Positions 60,502 to 64,000 of a DNA stretch of 64,000 bases are shown in pieces; positions within the stretch are counted from its first letter, which is position 1, and each line of letters starts with the position of its first letter. The DNA comes from CAMEGH01 sp052103595 (GTDB taxonomy: Bacteria; Patescibacteriota; Saccharimonadia; Saccharimonadales; Saccharimonadaceae): positions 186,001 to 250,000 of the forward strand of contig JBQEKC010000001.1 in NCBI GenBank assembly GCA_052103595.1, given 5' to 3'. The translations under genes and the position numbers were made by a program. A model generated the notes under the pieces. The model ran no database searches. It had not been told where the DNA came from and saw only the letters and a list, made by a program, of their open reading frames with translations.

Positions 60502-60804
60502 ATGGCACAAAATCTTTTCGTAACGAGCCTTGCATACGCAAGTGCAGACGACAGCGTAAAAGCATTTTTCGAGCAAATTGGCGAAGTAAAGTCTGCCCGT
60601 GTAATTACCGACCGCGAAACCGGTCGTTCACGTGGCTTTGCGTTTGTTGAATTTGCCGATGAGGCAAACAACCAAAAAGCAATCGACCAACTTGATGGTC
60701 AAGAGCTTGATGGTCGCGCGATCAAAGTCGTATTGGCGAAACCAAAAGAAGACCGCCCACAACGTGGGGGTGACAACAACAGCTTCCGTCGACGTAGCTG
60801 GTAG
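60502..60804 (+). CDS. Glycine/arginine-tailed RRM RNA-binding protein
   Basis: 100 residues: one RRM domain (4-82) with RNP2 LFVTSLAYAS and RNP1 RGFAFVEF, the aromatic pair needed for RNA stacking, and a short Arg-rich tail (RPQRGGDNNSFRRRSW). Bacterial members (cyanobacterial Rbp type) are often cold-induced. TAAGGAG lies 12 bases before the ATG. The ~220-base upstream region (60281-60501) is AT-rich, probably holding a long leader; no clear promoter was fixed. Confidence 0.93.
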   Translation: MAQNLFVTSLAYASADDSVKAFFEQIGEVKSARVITDRETGRSRGFAFVEFADEANNQKAIDQLDGQELDGRAIKVVLAKPKEDRPQRGGDNNSFRRRSW

Positions 60805-60819
60805 TTCGCTCAAAGACAC

Positions 60820-60848
60820 AAAATCACCTCACCTCGTGGGGTGATTTT
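60820..60848 (+). terminator. Terminator of the RRM gene
   Basis: AAAATCACC / GGTGATTTT stem with an 11-base loop and T residues on both sides. Confidence 0.82.
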
Positions 60849-60857
60849 CTTATATAG

Positions 60858-61013
60858 AAAACCGCTCTTTTTAGAGCGGCTAATGATCTCATGGAGCGAT
60901 ATTTCACTTTTGCTCCAGAATGGACAAAATTGCGATTTGGTCGCCCTCACGGGCGGCCTTTTGCGTAGCGGCGCACAGCGCCAGCCACCGAAAAAGCCGC
61001 CCTTTCGGGCGAC
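60858..61013 (-). other. GC-rich hairpin cluster downstream of tRNA-Thr
   Basis: Four hairpins lie within 156 bases. Read on the minus strand after the tRNA: GTCGCCC-GAAA-GGGCGGC with a T5 tail (60996-61013, likely tRNA terminator), GGCGC-TGT-GCGCC, GCCGCCC...GGGCGAC (near 60940-60960) and CCGCTCT-AAAA-AGAGCGG with T4 (60862-60879). The first and third share the arms GCCGCCC/GGGCGAC. The stretch holds no credible gene and might encode a small RNA. Confidence 0.4.
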
Positions 61014-61034
61014 CTTTCCGTAAAAATCCGAACT

Positions 61035-61109
<75 letters not shown>

Positions 61110-61281
61110 CTACTGTATCCACGCTATTATAGCAGTATCGGGCTGATATTACTATACTTACCCAGAGCGATGACACACCCCTGGCGTAGTTAACTGATTG
61201 TTCGCTACTTTTGCCGTACTTAACGGCCTGGCGGGCGCGCTCTTTATATAGGGCACTCTTCTCCTTTTGACAAGGAAACGA

Positions 61282-61599
61282 CTACTCCTTTGGTGCTGAT
61301 TTCTTCTTGGTGGTGCGAGCTGTTGCAGGAGCAATCTTTTCCGCGACTTGGTCTGTTCCAATCTTCAGCAAAATAAATGACTGAAGCAGCGCCCATGCAA
61401 CGGCGTTAATAAAGAACATTGCAATGGCAAGAATTGCTACAAACAGGATTTTTTGCCCTAGATCATAGTTAATGAGGCCAATAATACCAGCGGCAAGTAC
61501 CAAAACGACGGCTGCTACGATGTAGGTATGTTGTAGCTTTTCGCGCGCATCTGTTGTGGTGCTCCATTCGGTGAGTGCGTTTTTAATCACAGTAATCAT
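61282..61599 (-). CDS. Small two-TM membrane protein
   Basis: 105 residues, unknown function. An N-terminal amphipathic stretch (NALTEWSTTTDAREKLQ), TM segments at about 26-46 and 50-76, and a basic Thr/Lys/Ala tail. TGCTATAAT lies so that +1 is one base before ATG 61599: leaderless. It lies alone between tRNA genes. Confidence 0.65.
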   Translation of the reverse strand: MITVIKNALTEWSTTTDAREKLQHTYIVAAVVLVLAAGIIGLINYDLGQKILFVAILAIAMFFINAVAWALLQSFILLKIGTDQVAEKIAPATARTTKKKSAPKE

Positions 61600-61714
61600 A
61601 TTTTGTATTATAGCACTGTTTTATGGTTAAGTCAATATGGGCAACTTTGTATAGATGGGTCAGAAAAGTTGTTGCCTTTTACTCTTCTGATTGGTATAAT
61701 AAATATCGTGTTAC

Positions 61715-61791
61715 GCCGCTTTAGCTCAGCTGGTTAGAGCAACTGTTTTGTAAACAGTAGGTCCACGGTTCGAATCCGTGAAGCGGCTCCA
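61715..61791 (+). tRNA. tRNA-Thr (anticodon TGT)
   Basis: 77 nt with the encoded CCA. Acceptor GCCGCTT/AAGCGGC, anticodon stem ACTGT/ACAGT with loop TTTGTAA, anticodon TGT. TTGCCT and TATAAT spaced 17 lie upstream (61672-61700). Confidence 0.95.
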
Positions 61792-61808
61792 CATTTATGA
61801 ATCCATTT

Positions 61809-61893
61809 GCTGGAATCGTGTAGTGGCAATCACAGGAGACTGTAAATCTCCCGCCGTATGGCTTCGTAGGTTCGAGTCCTACTTCCAGCACCA
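61809..61893 (+). tRNA. tRNA-Tyr (anticodon GTA)
   Basis: 85 nt with the encoded CCA and a long variable arm (class II). Acceptor GCTGGAA/TTCCAGC, anticodon stem GGAGA/TCTCC with loop CTGTAAA. It is 17 bases after tRNA-Thr, so they share a transcript. Confidence 0.94.
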
Positions 61894-61901
61894 GAGTTAG
61901 C

Positions 61902-61935
61902 GCCCCTACTTTAGAGGGGCTTTAACTTTTTTATA
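61902..61935 (+). terminator. Terminator of the tRNA-Thr/tRNA-Tyr unit
   Basis: GCCCCT / AGGGGC stem followed by TTTAACTTTTTT. Confidence 0.75.
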
Positions 61936-61963
61936 TGCCGGTATCAATACAAAAACGCCGCGT

Positions 61964-62629
61964 TTACATGACGCGGCGAGGTTGCTTCTTTGGTTTAGCG
62001 ACTGGCGCTGGCTTGGCTGGGCGCGGGGCAAGCATGGCGGCAACTTCTTCGCGTAGGTGTTCTGCTTTGTCGGCTTGTCCGGCTATTTCGTAGGCGTCCG
62101 CTAGAATACGCAGCACTTGTGGTGTTTTTTCAAGACTCACGGCGTGTTCAAGTGATTCAAGCATTTTCTTGTGGCGACCGAGTTTTTCTTGCACTTTTGC
62201 GTACGCAATGTGACGAGATGCTACCTCTGGCCCCATTTCAATGGCCTGTTTAAAGGCGAGTTCGGCTTTTGCAAGCTTGCCTGTCTCAAGATAAATGAGA
62301 CCAACGTTATGCAAGCTGCTGGCGCTCAGCTCAAGACTCTGAGCAATTTCAAAGCACGAAATTGCGTCATCATACGCCTGTTGTTTAGCGTACAGGATGC
62401 CAAGACGATTGTAGGCAGTAGCGTTGCGCTCATCAACGCGCAAAATCGTAAGAAGCGCTTTCTCGGCCCGGAGGTATTTTTGGTCTTTGAGAGACTCTTG
62501 AGCAATCTGCCACAGCTTATCAAGCTTATCAGCAAACTTAAGCGTCGATTCTGACGCCACCTCTGTGATGGTTTGGCGATGAAACACCACAATCCCACCA
62601 ATAATAACGAGTACTAATAACCCAAACAT
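61964..62629 (-). CDS. Membrane-anchored TPR-repeat protein
   Basis: 221 residues: an N-terminal TM anchor (1-17), a linker helix, then about four tetratricopeptide repeats (ATAYNRLGILYAKQQAYDDA, SSLHNVGLIYLETGKLAKAE, SRHIAYAKVQEKLGRHKKML, PQVLRILADAYEIAGQADKA) and a Pro/Lys-rich tail. A scaffold for protein contacts, with the partner unknown. TGCTATAAT overlaps the holB stop codon and gives +1 one base before ATG 62629. Confidence 0.85.
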   Translation of the reverse strand: MFGLLVLVIIGGIVVFHRQTITEVASESTLKFADKLDKLWQIAQESLKDQKYLRAEKALLTILRVDERNATAYNRLGILYAKQQAYDDAISCFEIAQSLELSASSLHNVGLIYLETGKLAKAELAFKQAIEMGPEVASRHIAYAKVQEKLGRHKKMLESLEHAVSLEKTPQVLRILADAYEIAGQADKAEHLREEVAAMLAPRPAKPAPVAKPKKQPRRVM

Positions 62630-62637
62630 TATTTATA

Positions 62638-63384
62638 TTATAGCACAGTTTTTAATAGCCATAGCCGAACATTACCGTTTTTTCGTATAGCGGTATCAGC
62701 TTCAAGTAGCGCTTTTATCTGGCGTTGCGTTGTTGCAGAATACCGACGGCGTAGCAGTGTATCGCCAAAAATAAGCGTTGCACGCAGAAGTTCCAAGGCC
62801 TTTTCTCGGGAATCTTTTACGCTTGCAATGGTGGTAATGCGCTGATATTTTTTTGCACCCAAAAAAGTTTTAGCAGCTTCAAACAAGGCGACTTGTTGAT
62901 TAAAATAGGTTTCATCGGTTGCCAAGCGGTTCATTTCTGCCTGGTTGCCTGCTGCCATGAACATAATGCGCGCCTTTTTTTCGCGAGGAATGTCGACGGC
63001 GGTTGCGGGCGTAGCGTTTACTCGTTGGCAACGCGATAGAATTGTTATCGATAACTGTTCTGGCGACGGTGTTACAAGTATAAAATGCAGTTGATCGCGT
63101 GGTTCTTCAAGCAGCTTCAAAAGCGCATTTTGCGCCTCAATACGCAGCTTCGCAGCATCGGCAATAATAACAATAGTGCGAGTGTTCTTTTTGCTGGTAC
63201 GAACAAGCTCGCGGAGTTCGCGAATGTCGTCGACGAAAACACCAACCGTCGTGCCGTTTTCTTTTTTATGCTCGATCAGTTCAATGATGTGGTCGTTTTT
63301 TCGGGTAGCGAAAGAACGGCCAATCTCTAACATATCTTGGCCGTGCTCGGTAGTGACAATCAAAGATTGCGGGGGCTCATTCAC
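62638..63384 (-). CDS. holB: DNA polymerase III delta-prime-like clamp loader subunit
   Basis: 248 residues, shorter than E. coli delta-prime (334). It has IRELRELVRTSKKNTRTIVI, the DAAKLRIEAQNALLKLLEEP block and TILSRCQRV (SRC motif) typical of clamp-loader subunits. A proper Walker A is missing, as expected for delta-prime. The GTG start overlaps the stop of the pseudouridine synthase gene (GTGA), so the two are coupled. With dnaX in the window it forms part of the replisome. Confidence 0.82.
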   Translation of the reverse strand: MNEPPQSLIVTTEHGQDMLEIGRSFATRKNDHIIELIEHKKENGTTVGVFVDDIRELRELVRTSKKNTRTIVIIADAAKLRIEAQNALLKLLEEPRDQLHFILVTPSPEQLSITILSRCQRVNATPATAVDIPREKKARIMFMAAGNQAEMNRLATDETYFNQQVALFEAAKTFLGAKKYQRITTIASVKDSREKALELLRATLIFGDTLLRRRYSATTQRQIKALLEADTAIRKNGNVRLWLLKTVL

Positions 63385-64000
63385 GCTACCTGCTCCGCAA
63401 ATTGCGTAGGAGCGGGCGCTTCAAACACCTTGCGAACACCGCCTGGCAACGTAAGCTCAAGCCGGCTTGCATGAAGGTACATTCGATCAGCTGCTTCAGT
63501 GCCATAAACTTTATCTCCCACAATTGGCACGCCGATGTGTTGTGTATGAACGCGTAACTGGTGTGTACGACCTGTTTTTGGGCGTAAGCGTAGCAAACTG
63601 TGCGAGTCATTTGCCTGTAGTACCGTATAAGCAGTTTGAGCTGACTTGCCTTTTATACCCGGGCGGAACGTGCTTGGTGCAGAAGGGTTGCGCTCAATTG
63701 GCACATCAATCAAGGCTTCGTCTTGCGCAGGACGACCGCTCACGGCAGCCGTGTATTCTTTTTTAACGGTACGGTTGGTAAATTGGCGCTGTACCATCGA
63801 AGCGGTCTCGTCATCTTTTACCATTAGCAATACACCGCTGGTGTCGCGATCAAGTCGATGTACGATGCCCGGACGGTTCGTGTCAGCCTTGTAGTGTGTT
63901 TTTGGTTTGATAATATCTGCTGCCGTAAATTCTTCGGCAATAGCGCCCTTTGCGTGCGTTAACATACCAGCCGGCTTGTTAATCACCAACACATGCTCAT
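63381..64000 (-). CDS. RluA-family 23S rRNA/tRNA pseudouridine synthase, C-terminal part (start beyond window)
   Basis: Isomerises uridine to pseudouridine. 206 residues are visible, beginning EHVLVINKPAGMLTH at the right edge, so the S4 domain or true start lies outside. The catalytic motif GIVHRLDRDTSGVLLM is present (Asp near the centre), as are RPKTGRTHQLRVH and YLHASRLELTLPGG of the RluA/RluD group. The target uridine cannot be told. Confidence 0.92.
   Translation of the reverse strand, partial: EHVLVINKPAGMLTHAKGAIAEEFTAADIIKPKTHYKADTNRPGIVHRLDRDTSGVLLMVKDDETASMVQRQFTNRTVKKEYTAAVSGRPAQDEALIDVPIERNPSAPSTFRPGIKGKSAQTAYTVLQANDSHSLLRLRPKTGRTHQLRVHTQHIGVPIVGDKVYGTEAADRMYLHASRLELTLPGGVRKVFEAPAPTQFAEQVA

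Overview
The window looks like chromosome of a Patescibacteria/CPR organism, most likely Candidatus Saccharibacteria (TM7). This is inferred from gene content and style, not from a marker search. The genes are compact and packed back to back. There is a full DHFR/ThyA/Dcd/Tmk set and an NDH-2. Glycogen is handled by a branching enzyme, a short phosphorylase, GT4, GH57 and GH15. Many core proteins are reduced or modified: RecR and DnaX without zinc modules, a cysteine-free L33, a GreA with an altered tip, and long basic extensions on L1 and SecE. TGA acts as a normal stop (for example at the end of dnaX), so there is no sign of the UGA=Gly code of SR1/Gracilibacteria. There are no rRNAs, CRISPR arrays or intact insertion sequences.

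Layout. 1-11 kb: a UvrD-type helicase cut by the left edge, a frameshifted small secreted protein inside a 14-bp inverted repeat, tag and an RlmD-type methyltransferase, glgB facing glgP, then a PhyH (frameshifted)/NUDIX/nucleotidyltransferase group and tRNA-Gln. 11-24 kb: a cysteine-free thioredoxin-like protein, two P-type ATPases tail to tail, greA, an ABC exporter plus two-component system, tgt, and a junction where a truncated MacB permease meets a truncated histidine kinase. 24-44 kb is the information-processing core: cysS, NrnA-type DHH protein, recR-ybaB, dnaX-dnaB, rplJ-rplL with an L10 leader, DUF389 protein, dcd-tmk, folA, thyA, rplA with an L1-site leader, an Rpf/LysM lytic enzyme, rplK, nusG, secE. 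The usual secE-nusG-rplK-rplA-rplJ-rplL cluster is kept in order and strand but broken by insertions. 44-53 kb: GT2 glycosyltransferase, PAS histidine kinase, YgjP-like peptidase, P-loop kinase, two small GC-rich cassettes, an MFS pump, a PE-PPE-like hydrolase, tRNA-Trp. 53-59.5 kb: NDH-2 and a four-gene alpha-glucan operon. 59.5-64 kb: rpmG, yajQ, an RRM protein, three tRNAs, a TPR protein, holB and an RluA-family synthase cut by the right edge.

Two expression styles stand out. Many housekeeping genes have a TATAAT-like box (often TGnTATAAT) placed so that the predicted start falls on, or one to three bases before, the ATG, with no ribosome binding site: apparent leaderless mRNAs. A smaller set, mostly small or secreted products, has canonical TTGACA-17-TATAAT promoters, leaders of about 60-100 nt and Shine-Dalgarno sites. 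In four of these the 5' leader is complementary to the region at or just past the end of the same gene, and in a fifth the leader matches the terminator arm. The arm sequences differ from gene to gene while pairing is kept. This 5'/3' complementarity is the most unusual signal here and the best candidate for an undescribed system.

The alpha-glucan genes (glgB, glgP, GT4, GH57, GH15) form a storage-polysaccharide cycle. The dcd-tmk, folA and thyA genes supply dTMP. The Rpf/LysM protein, PE-PPE-like hydrolase, ABC exporter with sensor kinase, and MFS pump fit a cell that lives against an actinobacterial host, which is inference.
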